Assembly (NCBI RefSeq): GCF_004362045.1
Contig: NZ_SNWX01000031.1
Span: 1 to 38,440, forward strand
DNA: 38,440 nt
DNA from: Halanaerobium saccharolyticum
GTDB taxonomy: Bacteria > Bacillota > Halanaerobiia > Halanaerobiales > Halanaerobiaceae
Reading direction: 5' to 3'
The notes beneath the pieces are model-generated. The model searched no databases and had not been told where the DNA came from. It saw only the letters and a program-made list of their open reading frames with translations. The position numbers were made by a program, and so were the translations under genes. Positions 15,246 through 24,309 of the stretch are shown piece by piece. Every line of letters starts with the position of its first letter. Position 1 is the stretch's first letter.

Positions 15246-16202
15246 ATGAAGATGAAAAATAATAAGGAGTCAAACTGGTATTCTATCTTATTTGATAAAA
15301 AAATAAGACACATGAATTCAAAAAGCAGTCAGAATAACTGGGTTAATTATATTTTACTGCTGGCGACATTAATCTCAGTATTTACTACAGTCGGAATAAT
15401 TGTTATTCTTGTTTCTGACTCGATCCATTTTTTTGCAGAAGTATCTATTATAGAATTCTTAACTGGGATAAAATGGAATCCATTAATTGAGCCTAATAAA
15501 AGTTATGGGGTACTCCCCTTAGTTGCTGGAACAATGATGATTACGCTGGGTTCTGCTCTGATTGCTATTCCTGTAGGACTGGGAAGTGCTATTTATTTAA
15601 CTGAGTATTCTTCCACCCGTTTTAGAAAGATAATAAAACCAATTATGGAGATCCTGGCAGGAATTCCAACAGTGGTATATGGTTACTTTGCTTTAACTTT
15701 TATCACCCCACAAATTTTAGAACCAATTTTTCCTCAAATTCAGACATTTAATGCCTTAAGTGCCAGTATAGCAGTGGGAATTATGATCTTACCAATGGTA
15801 ATTTCTTTAAGTGAAGATGCACTTAATTCAGTTCCAGAAAGTATTCGTCAGGGTGCTTATGCTATGGGCTCAACTCGATTTGAGGTTGCTTCGAAAGTTA
15901 TGGTGCCTTCTGCACTTTCTGGTATTGTTTCTTCATTTATTCTCGCTATTTCCAGAGCTATTGGGGAAACAATGATAGTTGCAATTGCAGCAGGAATGCG
16001 GCCCCAATTAACTGCAAATTTTTTAAAGCCTGTTCAGACTATGACTGGATATATTGTCCAGGTTAGTTTAGGAGATACACCAGTTGGATCACTTGAATAT
16101 TATTCAATTTTTGCAGTTGGTCTGCTGCTGTTTTTATTAACTCTCAGTTTAAATATAATAAGTCAGTGGATCTTAATGAAATATAGGGAGGTATATCACT
16201 AA
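15246..16202 (+). CDS. pstC: Phosphate ABC transporter permease PstC
   Basis: 318 aa. One of the two inner-membrane subunits of the Pst importer. Six TM segments after a hydrophilic N-terminus; the coupling-helix EAA-type region is seen as GAYAMGSTRFEVASKVMVPSALSG, followed by ISRAIGETM. ATG at 15246 with AAAGGTGG upstream; it shares one base with pstA (TAATG). About 30 residues of extra N-terminal hydrophilic sequence precede the first TM. Confidence 0.94.
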   Translation: MKMKNNKESNWYSILFDKKIRHMNSKSSQNNWVNYILLLATLISVFTTVGIIVILVSDSIHFFAEVSIIEFLTGIKWNPLIEPNKSYGVLPLVAGTMMITLGSALIAIPVGLGSAIYLTEYSSTRFRKIIKPIMEILAGIPTVVYGYFALTFITPQILEPIFPQIQTFNALSASIAVGIMILPMVISLSEDALNSVPESIRQGAYAMGSTRFEVASKVMVPSALSGIVSSFILAISRAIGETMIVAIAAGMRPQLTANFLKPVQTMTGYIVQVSLGDTPVGSLEYYSIFAVGLLLFLLTLSLNIISQWILMKYREVYH

Positions 16203-17053
16203 TGTCTGATTTACACAAAAGAAGAAAACGAACCGATAAGATCTTTAAAGTTGTATTTTTAATTTTTATTGGCCTGGCTTTAGTGGTTCTTGCTGCTTTA
16301 ATATTTGATATTTTCTCTAAAGGTTTCATAATGATGGACTGGGGCTTTTTTACTAATTTTGATTCCCGTTTTCCCGAAAAAGCAGGTATTAAGGCTGGCT
16401 TATTTGGGACTTTATATGTAATTGGCTTAATGATTCCGATTACCTTTATAACTGGAACTGCAACAGCAATTTATTTAGAGGAGTATGCTCCCAAAAATAA
16501 ATTAACAGATCTAATAAAATTGAACATAGCAAATCTTGCCGGTATTCCCTCAATTATATATGGAATGCTTGGATTGGCAGTCTTTGTAAGAACTCTGGGG
16601 CTGGGTAGAAGTGTTCTGGCAGGTTCTTTAACCTTGAGTTTATTAGTTTTACCGGTTGTTATTGTTTCAGCTCAGGAAGCATTAAGAAGTGTTCCAAAAT
16701 CATTAAGAAATGCATCTTATGGCCTGGGAGCCAATCACTGGCAGACTGTTTATAAAGTGGTTCTACCTTCAGCTCTGCCTTCAATAATGACGGGTTTTAT
16801 CCTTGCTATATCAAGAGCGATAGGAGAGACAGCCCCGCTAATTATGATGGGTGCCTTAACATTTGTAATGTTTACTCCCCAGGGTATCATGGATAGTTTT
16901 ACGGTAATGCCTATTCAGATTTTCAACTGGACTTCATTACCAAAGACTGAGTACGAACTCGTTGCCGCCAGTGGAAGTGTCGTATTACTGCTTATTTTAT
17001 TTGCTTTAAATGGACTGGCAACATTTATTCGCTATAAATTTAGCCGAGATTAA
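16202..17053 (+). CDS. pstA: Phosphate ABC transporter permease PstA
   Basis: 283 aa. Second membrane subunit of the Pst importer, with six TM segments and the ABC-interacting loop NASYGLGANHWQTVYKVVLP followed by SRAIGETAPL. Its start overlaps the pstC stop by one base and it is followed 16 bp later by pstB, so translation is coupled. Confidence 0.94.
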   Translation: MSDLHKRRKRTDKIFKVVFLIFIGLALVVLAALIFDIFSKGFIMMDWGFFTNFDSRFPEKAGIKAGLFGTLYVIGLMIPITFITGTATAIYLEEYAPKNKLTDLIKLNIANLAGIPSIIYGMLGLAVFVRTLGLGRSVLAGSLTLSLLVLPVVIVSAQEALRSVPKSLRNASYGLGANHWQTVYKVVLPSALPSIMTGFILAISRAIGETAPLIMMGALTFVMFTPQGIMDSFTVMPIQIFNWTSLPKTEYELVAASGSVVLLLILFALNGLATFIRYKFSRD

Positions 17054-17069
17054 TTAAGGAGGAAATTTA

Positions 17070-17834
17070 ATGTCTAAAAATAAAAATGTACTTGAAATTA
17101 AAAATTTAGATTTTTATTATGATGAATTTCAGGCACTGAATGATATAAACATGGAAGTCAAAGAAAAAAAGGTAACAGCTCTAATTGGCCCTTCAGGCTG
17201 TGGTAAATCAACTTTTTTAAGAACAATTAATAGAATGAATGACTTGATTGAAGGCAGTCGAGTTGAAGGACAGGTAATTTTTGATGGTGATGATATTTAT
17301 TCTGGAAATACTGATGTAGTTAGATTAAGAAAGCGGATAGGAATGGTTTTTCAGCAGCCAAATCCATTTCCGAAATCAGTTTTTGAAAATGTTGCCTATG
17401 GGCCTAAAGTCCATGGTGTAAAAGATAAAGCAGAGATTGAACGAATTGTAATTGAGAGTTTAAAGGGAGCGGCTTTATTTGACGAAGTTAAGGATCGTCT
17501 GGATAGATCTGCTTTAGGTTTATCTGGTGGTCAGCAGCAGAGGCTATGTATTGCCAGAGCTTTAGCTGTAAAACCGGAAGTTCTTTTAATGGATGAGCCA
17601 GCATCAGCTCTAGATCCGGTTGCTACAGCTAAAATTGAAGATTTAATAACAGATTTAAAAGAAAAATACAGTATTGTAATTGTAACTCACAGCATGCAGC
17701 AGGCCGCCCGGGTTTCTGATGAAACAGGATTTTTCCTGATGGGAGATTTGATTGAATTTGATAAAACTGATAAAATATTTGAAAACCCAGCTAATCAGAA
17801 AACAGAAGATTATATAACAGGGCGTTTTGGCTAA
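17070..17834 (+). CDS. pstB: Phosphate ABC transporter ATPase PstB
   Basis: 254 aa. Powers the importer. Walker [10 protein letters not shown] (40-48), Q-loop in [10 protein letters not shown], signature LSGGQQQR, Walker [14 protein letters not shown], and the switch histidine in [15 protein letters not shown] precedes the ATG. A single copy is present here, unlike the duplicated pstB of Bacillus. Confidence 0.96.
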   Translation: MSKNKNVLEIKNLDFYYDEFQALNDINMEVKEKKVTALIGPSGCGKSTFLRTINRMNDLIEGSRVEGQVIFDGDDIYSGNTDVVRLRKRIGMVFQQPNPFPKSVFENVAYGPKVHGVKDKAEIERIVIESLKGAALFDEVKDRLDRSALGLSGGQQQRLCIARALAVKPEVLLMDEPASALDPVATAKIEDLITDLKEKYSIVIVTHSMQQAARVSDETGFFLMGDLIEFDKTDKIFENPANQKTEDYITGRFG

Positions 17835-17913
17835 AAGTTAACCCCAAAAAATTTATTGTGACACCATCTTTTTATAGATTTTAAAGAGGTATTTTTGAGG
17901 AGGAATAATTAAA

Positions 17914-18573
17914 ATGATTGATTCTCGTAAGAATTTTCATACCGAATTGAAGGATTTAGAGAATGAAATGTTAAAAATGGGAAGTGTAGTTAGAGAAAGT
18001 ATTAGCCAGAGTATTGAGGCTTTAATGAATAAAGATTTAGAACTGGCTGATCAGGTAATAGAAGATGATGATATAATAGATGATTATGAGCTTGATATAG
18101 AAGAAAAATGTACACGTTTAATAGCTCTTCAGCAGCCGGTAGCAATTGATCTTCGAAAGATCATTGTGATTTCCAAACTGGTAACTGATTTAGAAAGAAT
18201 TGGAGATAATGCATCCAATATTGCCCACCGAGTTAAGGATATTGGAGATCAACCTTTAATTAAAGAAATGCAGGATCTGCCGGGGATGAGAGATATTGTT
18301 GTCCAGCAGCTCAGAGAAAGTCTGGAGGCCTTTGTGGATATGGATATCGAGAAGGCAAAAGAGATTGCTCTCAGGGATAAAGAAGTCAACCGTCTGGATA
18401 AACAGATCAGTTCTGAACTTTTAAATGTTATGGAAAAGGATAGTTCTACTATTGAACAGGGAGCATCACTGATGTTTATCAGTCGTTTCCTGGAGAGAAT
18501 TGGGGACCATTCTACAAATATTTGTGAGCGTACTGTTTATATGAAAACAGGCGAATGGACTGAGCTGGAATAA
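17914..18573 (+). CDS. phoU: Phosphate signalling protein PhoU
   Basis: 219 aa. All-helical with two repeats, each carrying the E/DxxxD-type metal motif (LVTDLERIGDNASNIA and RFLERIGDHSTNIC). It connects Pst transport state to PhoR and damps phosphate uptake. Located 79 bp after pstB with its own GAGGAGG site; a strong terminator follows, making it the last gene of the pst operon. Confidence 0.95.
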   Translation: MIDSRKNFHTELKDLENEMLKMGSVVRESISQSIEALMNKDLELADQVIEDDDIIDDYELDIEEKCTRLIALQQPVAIDLRKIIVISKLVTDLERIGDNASNIAHRVKDIGDQPLIKEMQDLPGMRDIVVQQLRESLEAFVDMDIEKAKEIALRDKEVNRLDKQISSELLNVMEKDSSTIEQGASLMFISRFLERIGDHSTNICERTVYMKTGEWTELE

Positions 18574-18622
18574 TTAAACATGATTCTAATATCTTATTAA
18601 AATTGCTTTAAATAAAGGTATT

Positions 18623-18660
18623 AAAAGATACACTCTTTTCTGGGGTGTATCTTTTTTTTG
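18623..18660 (+). terminator. Rho-independent terminator of the pst-phoU operon
   Basis: AAAAGATACAC (18623-18633) pairs with GTGTATCTTTT (18645-18655) and runs into T8. Confidence 0.93.
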
Positions 18661-18676
18661 CTTAAATAAATTTCCG

Positions 18677-18705
18677 TTGCAATAATTCTGGGCCTGTGAT
18701 AAAAT
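18677..18705 (+). promoter_or_regulatory. Promoter of the ABC exporter gene
   Basis: TTGCAA at 18677-18682, 17 bp, TAAAAT at 18700-18705 with an extended -10 TG. Confidence 0.6.
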
Positions 18706-18743
18706 TTCTAATTAGTAAATAAAAAGGGGGATAATGAAAAATC

Positions 18744-20471
18744 ATGTTAAAAATGTTTTTAAATTATTATAAAAACCACTGGAAACTATTTACAGCGGAA
18801 CTCAGCTGTGCTGTTTTTATGTCTGGATTAGACTTGGTTTATCCAATGTTTATTCAGCAGCTAATTGATCAGCATTTTCCAGACAGAAATTTAAATATGA
18901 TGATCAGGATCTCAGTGATTTTGTTAGTGATTTATTTATTGCGCTTTATTTTTCAATATATTGTTCATTACTGGGGTCATGTTGTAGGAATCAGGATGGA
19001 AACAGATATGCGCTCAGATTTATTTACCCATCTGCAGAAATTATCCTTTAAATTTTTTGATAATAATAAAGTTGGGTATTTAATGTCCAGAGTAGTCAAT
19101 GATTTGAATAATATTTCTGAACTTGCACATCACGGTCCGGAAGATGTTTTGATTTCAGCTATGTTATTAGTTGGTTCATTTTCCATTTTAATCAATATGC
19201 ACTGGCAGCTGGCTCTAGTTACTTTTGCTTTAATCCCGATTATGTTCTTCTTCTCTAAAAAATTGGGCGAAAAAATGTATCATGCTTTTAAAGTGATCCG
19301 GGAAAAAATGGCTGAGGTAAATACAATAGTAGAAGACAGCTTAAGTGGAATTAGAGTGGTCAAATCATTTACTAATGAAGATTACGAAAACGAAAAATTC
19401 TGTGAGGGCAACCACAATTACCGCCGCTCACGTGAATGGGCAATGAAAAACATGGCCCAGTTTCATTCGGGAATGAACCTTTTTATTAACTTAATTCGTC
19501 TGAGCACTCTGGCTGCAGGGGGTTATTTTATTTATAATGGTTCTTTAACTGCAGGCCAGATGGTAGCTTTTTTATTTTATGTAGATATGTTTATGAATCC
19601 TATTCGGAGACTGGTTAACTTCAATGAACAGCTGCAGCGGGGAATGTCCGGTTTTAGTCGTTTTAAAGAGTTATTAGAGGTCGATCCCGAAATAGTTGAT
19701 CGAGCAGAAGCAAGCGAATTAGTAAACGTTGAAGGATTAATCAAATATGAAAATGTAACTTTTGGTTATGATAATCACGGAAAAGTATTAACCAATATTG
19801 ATATAGAAATTGAGCCCGGTAAAACTGTTGCTTTTGTGGGGCCTTCAGGAGCTGGAAAATCGACTCTGACTAAGCTGCTGCCCAGATTTTATGAAATTGA
19901 TAATGGTAGACTATCTATCGATAATCATGATATTAGAGATGTAACACTTGAGTCCCTGCGCCGCAATATTGGAATCGTCCAGCAGGATGTATTTCTTTTT
20001 AATGGTACAGTTAGAGAAAACATTGCTTACGGTATGGCCGATGCTTCGGAGGCTGAAATAATTGAAGCTGCTGAAAAAGCAAATGCTCATGATTTTATAC
20101 TGAACTTAAGTAAAGGTTATGGTACTGATATTGGAGAAAGAGGAGTTAAGCTTTCTGGAGGGCAGAAACAGCGGATTTCTATTGCCCGCTCATTTCTCAA
20201 AAATCCTCCAATTCTAATTCTTGATGAGGCAACCTCCTCTCTTGATAACCGCAGCGAAAAAATTATTCAGGAATCACTGGAAAAATTAGCTGAAGGAAGA
20301 ACTACTTTAGTTATTGCTCACCGCCTCTCAACTGTGATTAATGCTGATCAGATTATTGTTCTGACTGAAAATGGAATTGTAGAACGGGGTAAGCATCAGG
20401 AATTGATTCAAAATGGTGGAGAATACGCTCAGTTATATAATGAACATTTTTCTGCAGAACTGGCAGGTTAA
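18744..20471 (+). CDS. ABC transporter, fused permease and ATPase (exporter type)
   Basis: 575 aa, an MsbA/MDR-like half transporter acting as a dimer. Six TM helices in 1-310; nucleotide-binding domain with Walker A GPSGAGKST (366-374), signature LSGGQKQR, Walker B ILILDEATSSLD and switch H in IAHRLST. Substrate (lipid, drug or peptide) not determinable. The ATG at 18744 is 13 bp from GGGGG, longer than usual; an ATG at 18734 in another frame is closer and opens a 12-codon mini-ORF. Own promoter and terminator, so a single-gene unit. Confidence 0.9.
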   Translation: MLKMFLNYYKNHWKLFTAELSCAVFMSGLDLVYPMFIQQLIDQHFPDRNLNMMIRISVILLVIYLLRFIFQYIVHYWGHVVGIRMETDMRSDLFTHLQKLSFKFFDNNKVGYLMSRVVNDLNNISELAHHGPEDVLISAMLLVGSFSILINMHWQLALVTFALIPIMFFFSKKLGEKMYHAFKVIREKMAEVNTIVEDSLSGIRVVKSFTNEDYENEKFCEGNHNYRRSREWAMKNMAQFHSGMNLFINLIRLSTLAAGGYFIYNGSLTAGQMVAFLFYVDMFMNPIRRLVNFNEQLQRGMSGFSRFKELLEVDPEIVDRAEASELVNVEGLIKYENVTFGYDNHGKVLTNIDIEIEPGKTVAFVGPSGAGKSTLTKLLPRFYEIDNGRLSIDNHDIRDVTLESLRRNIGIVQQDVFLFNGTVRENIAYGMADASEAEIIEAAEKANAHDFILNLSKGYGTDIGERGVKLSGGQKQRISIARSFLKNPPILILDEATSSLDNRSEKIIQESLEKLAEGRTTLVIAHRLSTVINADQIIVLTENGIVERGKHQELIQNGGEYAQLYNEHFSAELAG

Positions 20472-20535
20472 ACTGATTAAATGTAAAAAAGTTAATTAAG
20501 TTTAGGATTGATTTAACCTCATAGAACTTACTTAT

Positions 20536-20562
20536 AGTCGGGTGCTGAACCCGACTTTTTTC
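20536..20562 (+). terminator. Rho-independent terminator after the ABC exporter
   Basis: AGTCGGGT (20536-20543) pairs with ACCCGACT (20549-20556) around a GCTGA loop; T-rich tail. Confidence 0.92.
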
Positions 20563-20563
20563 T

Positions 20564-20592
20564 TTGACAAGAGAGCAGAAATCTGCGATACT
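20564..20592 (+). promoter_or_regulatory. Promoter of the PspC-domain genes
   Basis: TTGACA at 20564-20569, 17 bp, GATACT at 20587-20592. It starts directly after the terminator tail. Confidence 0.65.
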
Positions 20593-20668
20593 ATAAACAG
20601 AAATGAAACTTCAATATTGAAGTCTAAAGTTGAAATTAAATTTAATTTTAAAGAAAGGAAGATTATTT

Positions 20669-21202
20669 ATGTCCAAAAAATTATATCGTTCTAGAGATGA
20701 TAGAATGATTGCTGGAGTTTGTGGTGGACTGGCAGATTATTTTAATGTTGATTCTTCTTTGATCAGGCTGGGTGTTTTATTTATTTTTTTATTTCAGGGT
20801 ATAGGTCTGATTGCCTATATTATTGCCTGGCTGGTAATGTCAGAGGAGCCCAAAAATGAGTATAGAATGCCGGATGATTACTATCTTGAAGAACAGAGAC
20901 AGCAGGAAAAGGAAAATCATCAGCAGAGATATAATTCCGAAAGTGAGCGAGCTGAAAATGAAGACCAGAAGTCAGAGTCCAGGAAAAAGAGTGAAGAAGA
21001 ATATTATCAGCAGTATCAGGATCAGAGTTCAGACAGCAGTACTAATAACCGACGTAAACTATTTGCTGTGATAATGATTTTAGTTGGTTCGATTTTTTTA
21101 ATTGATATCTGGATTCCAGCTCTATACTGGGAAAAATACTGGCCTTTAATTTTAATCGCTGCCGGAGTATTAATGCTTAAAGGTGATAATAATGACAGAT
21201 AA
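20669..21202 (+). CDS. PspC domain membrane protein
   Basis: 177 aa from the ATG at 20669, with AAAGGAAG upstream; a TTG at 20630 lacks a site. The N-terminal PspC domain ([22 protein letters not shown], then a TM around 30-55) is followed by a long hydrophilic Q/E/S/K-rich linker (about 62-125) and two C-terminal hydrophobic segments of the DUF5668/LiaI type. PspC proteins sense or anchor envelope-stress responses. No pspA or liaRS neighbour is present. Overlaps the next gene by 11 bp. Confidence 0.85.
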   Translation: MSKKLYRSRDDRMIAGVCGGLADYFNVDSSLIRLGVLFIFLFQGIGLIAYIIAWLVMSEEPKNEYRMPDDYYLEEQRQQEKENHQQRYNSESERAENEDQKSESRKKSEEEYYQQYQDQSSDSSTNNRRKLFAVIMILVGSIFLIDIWIPALYWEKYWPLILIAAGVLMLKGDNNDR

Positions 21203-21503
21203 TAGGGATCGCAGTTTAATTGCAATAATCTTAATTTTTGCAGGGGTAATATTTCTGGGTGATTCACTTGGTGAATATAATTTTAATTTGATATTCTTTC
21301 TCCGCAGTTACTGGCCCGCATTGTTGATTGTTTTTGGCTTTCATATTTTACTGCAAAAAAGCAGATTCTGGTTTATAGTACCCCTGGTAGTTATTGGGCT
21401 GTCATTATATCTTATTTATATGCTGGTAAATCAGCACCCATTTTATTTTATGCCTCAGCTCAGGATGAGAATCTTTAATTTTAATAGTTTTCCTTTTAGA
21501 TAA
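21192..21503 (+). CDS. Small LiaI/DUF5668-like membrane protein
   Basis: 103 aa from the ATG at 21192 with AAAGGTG at 21179-21185. Three to four hydrophobic segments with the [11 protein letters not shown] motif, which resembles [12 protein letters not shown] in the C-terminus of the preceding PspC protein, so the two share a domain. It is co-translated with it. Likely a cell-envelope stress protein; exact function unknown. Confidence 0.7.
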   Translation: MTDNRDRSLIAIILIFAGVIFLGDSLGEYNFNLIFFLRSYWPALLIVFGFHILLQKSRFWFIVPLVVIGLSLYLIYMLVNQHPFYFMPQLRMRIFNFNSFPFR

Positions 21504-21602
21504 TATAAGAGTAAATACTTTAGATAATAGGATCATTAACCTTGAAATATTTTAAACAGCATTAGATAAATATATTGATAAAATTTAATTTGGGGGATAA
21601 TT

Positions 21603-22466
21603 ATGCGAGAATTATATTTAAAAGCACCAGCAAAAATAAATCTCGCCCTACATGTTAAAGGGCTGAGAGAAGATGGTTTCCATGAACTGCAGCTGATTAT
21701 GCAGAGTATTAGTCTGGCAGATAGAATTAAGTTGAAGAAAAAAAGTGGTGGCATTATAATTAAAACCTCACATACTGAACTGCCTACTGGTAAAGAGAAT
21801 CTGGCCTATCAGGCAGCAGAAATCTTTTTTGAACAGAACCCTGAACTTGAGCAGGGGGTTGAAATTTACATCGAAAAAAATATTCCTATTGCTGCTGGAA
21901 TGGCCGGTGGCAGCACAGATGCTGCAGCAGTGATGAGGGGACTTTATCAACTTTTTGAACTTAAAGCAGATTTTAAAAAGCTGCGCAGTGACCTGGAAGC
22001 TATTGGTTCAGATGTTCCCTACTGTCTTGCAGGAGGGACTGTCTATGCTGCTGGCAGAGGAGAGATACTGGAGTCACTTCCTTTTATAGGAGAAAAATAT
22101 CTGGTTGTAGTAACTCCAGCTTTTAAAATTTCTACACCAGCAGTTTACAAATTATATGATGAGATACAGGGTTATCGAAAATTTAATTTTGATTTAGTGC
22201 TGGATAATTTACAGAATGATGAAAAGATAGACTGGAGTCTGGATTATAAAAATGACTTAAAAAATGCTTCAGAAAAAATATGTCCTGAGATCAGGGAAAT
22301 TAAAGATATATTTAAAAATACTGAGGCGGAGTTTACAATGATTTCCGGTAGTGGACCAACAGTATTTTCAATTTATGACAGCAGAGAAAAGGCAGAAAAA
22401 GTTGCTGCTGGCTGGCCCCGAAAAAACGATTTTGTTGCAGCTGGTAAAACAATTGACAGCTATTAA
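21603..22466 (+). CDS. ispE: 4-diphosphocytidyl-2-C-methyl-D-erythritol kinase
   Basis: 287 aa, a GHMP kinase. Phosphorylates CDP-methylerythritol in the non-mevalonate isoprenoid pathway. N-terminal KAPAKINLALHV (with K11), the ATP-binding PIAAGMAGGSTDAA (95-108) and C-terminal MISGSGPTVF are visible. ATG at 21603 with GGGGGA upstream. In Bacillus ispE follows veg-sspF and precedes purR-spoVG; here the phosphate/arsenic block separates it from veg, and glnR-glnA stands before spoVG. Confidence 0.95.
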   Translation: MRELYLKAPAKINLALHVKGLREDGFHELQLIMQSISLADRIKLKKKSGGIIIKTSHTELPTGKENLAYQAAEIFFEQNPELEQGVEIYIEKNIPIAAGMAGGSTDAAAVMRGLYQLFELKADFKKLRSDLEAIGSDVPYCLAGGTVYAAGRGEILESLPFIGEKYLVVVTPAFKISTPAVYKLYDEIQGYRKFNFDLVLDNLQNDEKIDWSLDYKNDLKNASEKICPEIREIKDIFKNTEAEFTMISGSGPTVFSIYDSREKAEKVAAGWPRKNDFVAAGKTIDSY

Positions 22467-22502
22467 AACAGATAAAACGATAAAATAAAAGCTAACATAG
22501 GA

Positions 22503-22531
22503 TTGACATGGTTTTGAATCCATGTTATACT
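22503..22531 (+). promoter_or_regulatory. glnR promoter with operator dyad
   Basis: TTGACA at 22503-22508, 17 bp, TATACT at 22526-22531 with an extended TG. The inverted repeat ACATGG (22506-22511) / CCATGT (22520-22525) fills the spacer. It contains TGACA and TGTTA half-sites in everted order, not the usual TGTNA-N7-TNACA GlnR box. Autoregulation by GlnR is inferred. Confidence 0.75.
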
Positions 22532-22571
22532 TTCTGCAATAATTATTAGGACTATGGGAGTAGTGATAGCT

Positions 22572-22955
22572 ATGCAAAGGGAAAAAAATATCACAATGAA
22601 GGAAGCAAAGGAAAAAACAGGGTTAAGTTCCAGACAAATTCGATATTATGATCAGCAGGATCTGATTTTTCCTGCCCGCAGCAGCGGAAATCAGCGTCTT
22701 TTTTCGGAAAATGATATTAAGAGACTGCTCAAAATAAAAAATCTTCTGGCAGCCGGTAACAGTATAGAAACCGTACGCTCAAAACTGAAGGCACCAGAAG
22801 TTGAACAGAATTTTGAAATTGAGTCTGACTATGATGATCATTTTGATGATTATTCAGATGTTGATCTGGATTCGCTTTATCCTGTGTCCAATCGTTCAGA
22901 ATTGATAAAAAAACTTTCCCGAAATAAAGAGCACTCCCAGGAGGAGGAAGAATAA
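22572..22955 (+). CDS. glnR: MerR family nitrogen regulator GlnR
   Basis: 127 aa from the ATG at 22572; an ATG at 22554 in frame is an alternative, each with a weak ribosome site. The DNA-binding domain LSSRQIRYYDQQDLIFPARSSGNQRLF closely follows the pattern of Bacillus GlnR. The C-terminus is acidic (SYDD-type repeats, final EEEE). GlnR/TnrA repress glutamine synthetase and other nitrogen genes and are controlled by feedback-inhibited GlnA. The adjacent glnA, one base after the stop, supports this. Confidence is lower for the name than for the family. Confidence 0.85.
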   Translation: MQREKNITMKEAKEKTGLSSRQIRYYDQQDLIFPARSSGNQRLFSENDIKRLLKIKNLLAAGNSIETVRSKLKAPEVEQNFEIESDYDDHFDDYSDVDLDSLYPVSNRSELIKKLSRNKEHSQEEEE

Positions 22956-24287
22956 GTGGAAAAATTTAGTAGAGAGAAGATTTTAAAGATTGCTGAGGAA
23001 AAGAATGTGGAGTTTATTCGCCTGCAGTTTGTTGATATTTTGGGAATCATAAAAAATGTAGCAATTACAATTGAACAGCTGCCTGAGGCACTTGATGGTA
23101 AGATAATGTTTGATGGTTCATCTATTGAGGGTTATACACGTATCCACGAATCCGATATGTACTTAAAACCTGACTATGATACTTTTGCAATTTTTCCCTG
23201 GGGAACCAGTGGTGGCTGTACAGCCAGAATGATGTGTGATATTTATTTACCTGATGGAGAACCTTTTGTTGGCTGTCCCCGCGGCACGCTGAAAAGAGCA
23301 ATGGCCGAAGCAGAAGAAATGGGTTATGAAATGTTTGCCGGACCTGAGCCAGAATTTTTCTTGTTTGAAAAAGATAAAAATGGTAATCCAACAACTAAAA
23401 CTCATGACAAAGGTGGTTATTTTGACCTTTCTCCGGTTGATTTAGGTGGGGAAGCCCGTCGGGATACTGTACTGGCACTTAAAAAAATGGGTTTTGAAGT
23501 TGAAGCTGCACACCATGAGGTGGCTCCAGGACAGCATGAAATTGATTTTAAATATACACCTGCTTTAAGAACAGCCGATAATATTGCAACCTTTAAATTT
23601 GTAACCAAATATATAGCAATGCAGCATAATTTGCACGCTACTTTTATGCCCAAACCAATTTATGGAGAAAGTGGTTCTGGAATGCATGTTCACCAGTCAT
23701 TATATAAAGATGGAAAAAATGCTTTTTATGATCCTCAGGATGAACACGGATTAAGTGAAATTGCATATTATTACATAGGTGGATTACTCAAACATGCAAA
23801 AGAAACTACAGCTATTTTAAATCCTACTATTAACTCTTATAAAAGATTGGTTCCTGGTTATGAAGCTCCAGTATATATCTCCTGGTCAACTCAAAATCGC
23901 AGTGCTTTAGTCAGAGTACCTTCTGCCAGAGGTAATGGTACTAGATTAGAATTGAGAAATCCTGATCCAGCAGCAAATCCATATCTGGCAACTGCTGTAA
24001 TGCTCAGAGCTGGACTTGATGGAATAAAAAATAAAATTGATCCGGGAGAACAGACTACTGATAATATTTATGAGATGAGTTATAAAGAAAGAAAATCCAG
24101 AGGTATTAAAAGTCTTCCTGGTTCTATGGAAGAAGCACTCAAGCATTTTCAGGAAAGTGAATTTATGAGAGAAGCTCTGGGGGAACATATTTTTAATCAT
24201 TTAGTTGAAGCAAAGAAAATAGAATGGGCTGTCTATCGAAAACAGGTACACAGCTGGGAAATTGACCAATATTTAACAACTTACTAG
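22956..24287 (+). CDS. glnA: Glutamine synthetase, type I
   Basis: 443 aa. ATP-dependent condensation of glutamate and ammonia. Short GSI-alpha form as in Firmicutes. Visible: FDGSSIEGY (52-60), GPEPEFFLF (129-137), GSGMHVHQSL, and NPTINSYKRLVPGYEAP with the substrate-binding arginines downstream. GTG start at 22956 immediately follows the glnR stop (TAA-GTG), with GGAGGAGG upstream. Regulation by feedback-inhibited GS acting on GlnR is the expected scheme. Confidence 0.96.
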   Translation: MEKFSREKILKIAEEKNVEFIRLQFVDILGIIKNVAITIEQLPEALDGKIMFDGSSIEGYTRIHESDMYLKPDYDTFAIFPWGTSGGCTARMMCDIYLPDGEPFVGCPRGTLKRAMAEAEEMGYEMFAGPEPEFFLFEKDKNGNPTTKTHDKGGYFDLSPVDLGGEARRDTVLALKKMGFEVEAAHHEVAPGQHEIDFKYTPALRTADNIATFKFVTKYIAMQHNLHATFMPKPIYGESGSGMHVHQSLYKDGKNAFYDPQDEHGLSEIAYYYIGGLLKHAKETTAILNPTINSYKRLVPGYEAPVYISWSTQNRSALVRVPSARGNGTRLELRNPDPAANPYLATAVMLRAGLDGIKNKIDPGEQTTDNIYEMSYKERKSRGIKSLPGSMEEALKHFQESEFMREALGEHIFNHLVEAKKIEWAVYRKQVHSWEIDQYLTTY

Positions 24288-24309
24288 ATTTAAGTTGGGG
24301 GGATTAAGC

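Noticed and set aside
18734-18772. 12-codon mini-ORF overlapping the start of the ABC exporter
   Set aside because: A leader peptide is possible, but the ATG is only 3 bp from the G-rich site and the peptide shows no pattern; one case is not enough to call.
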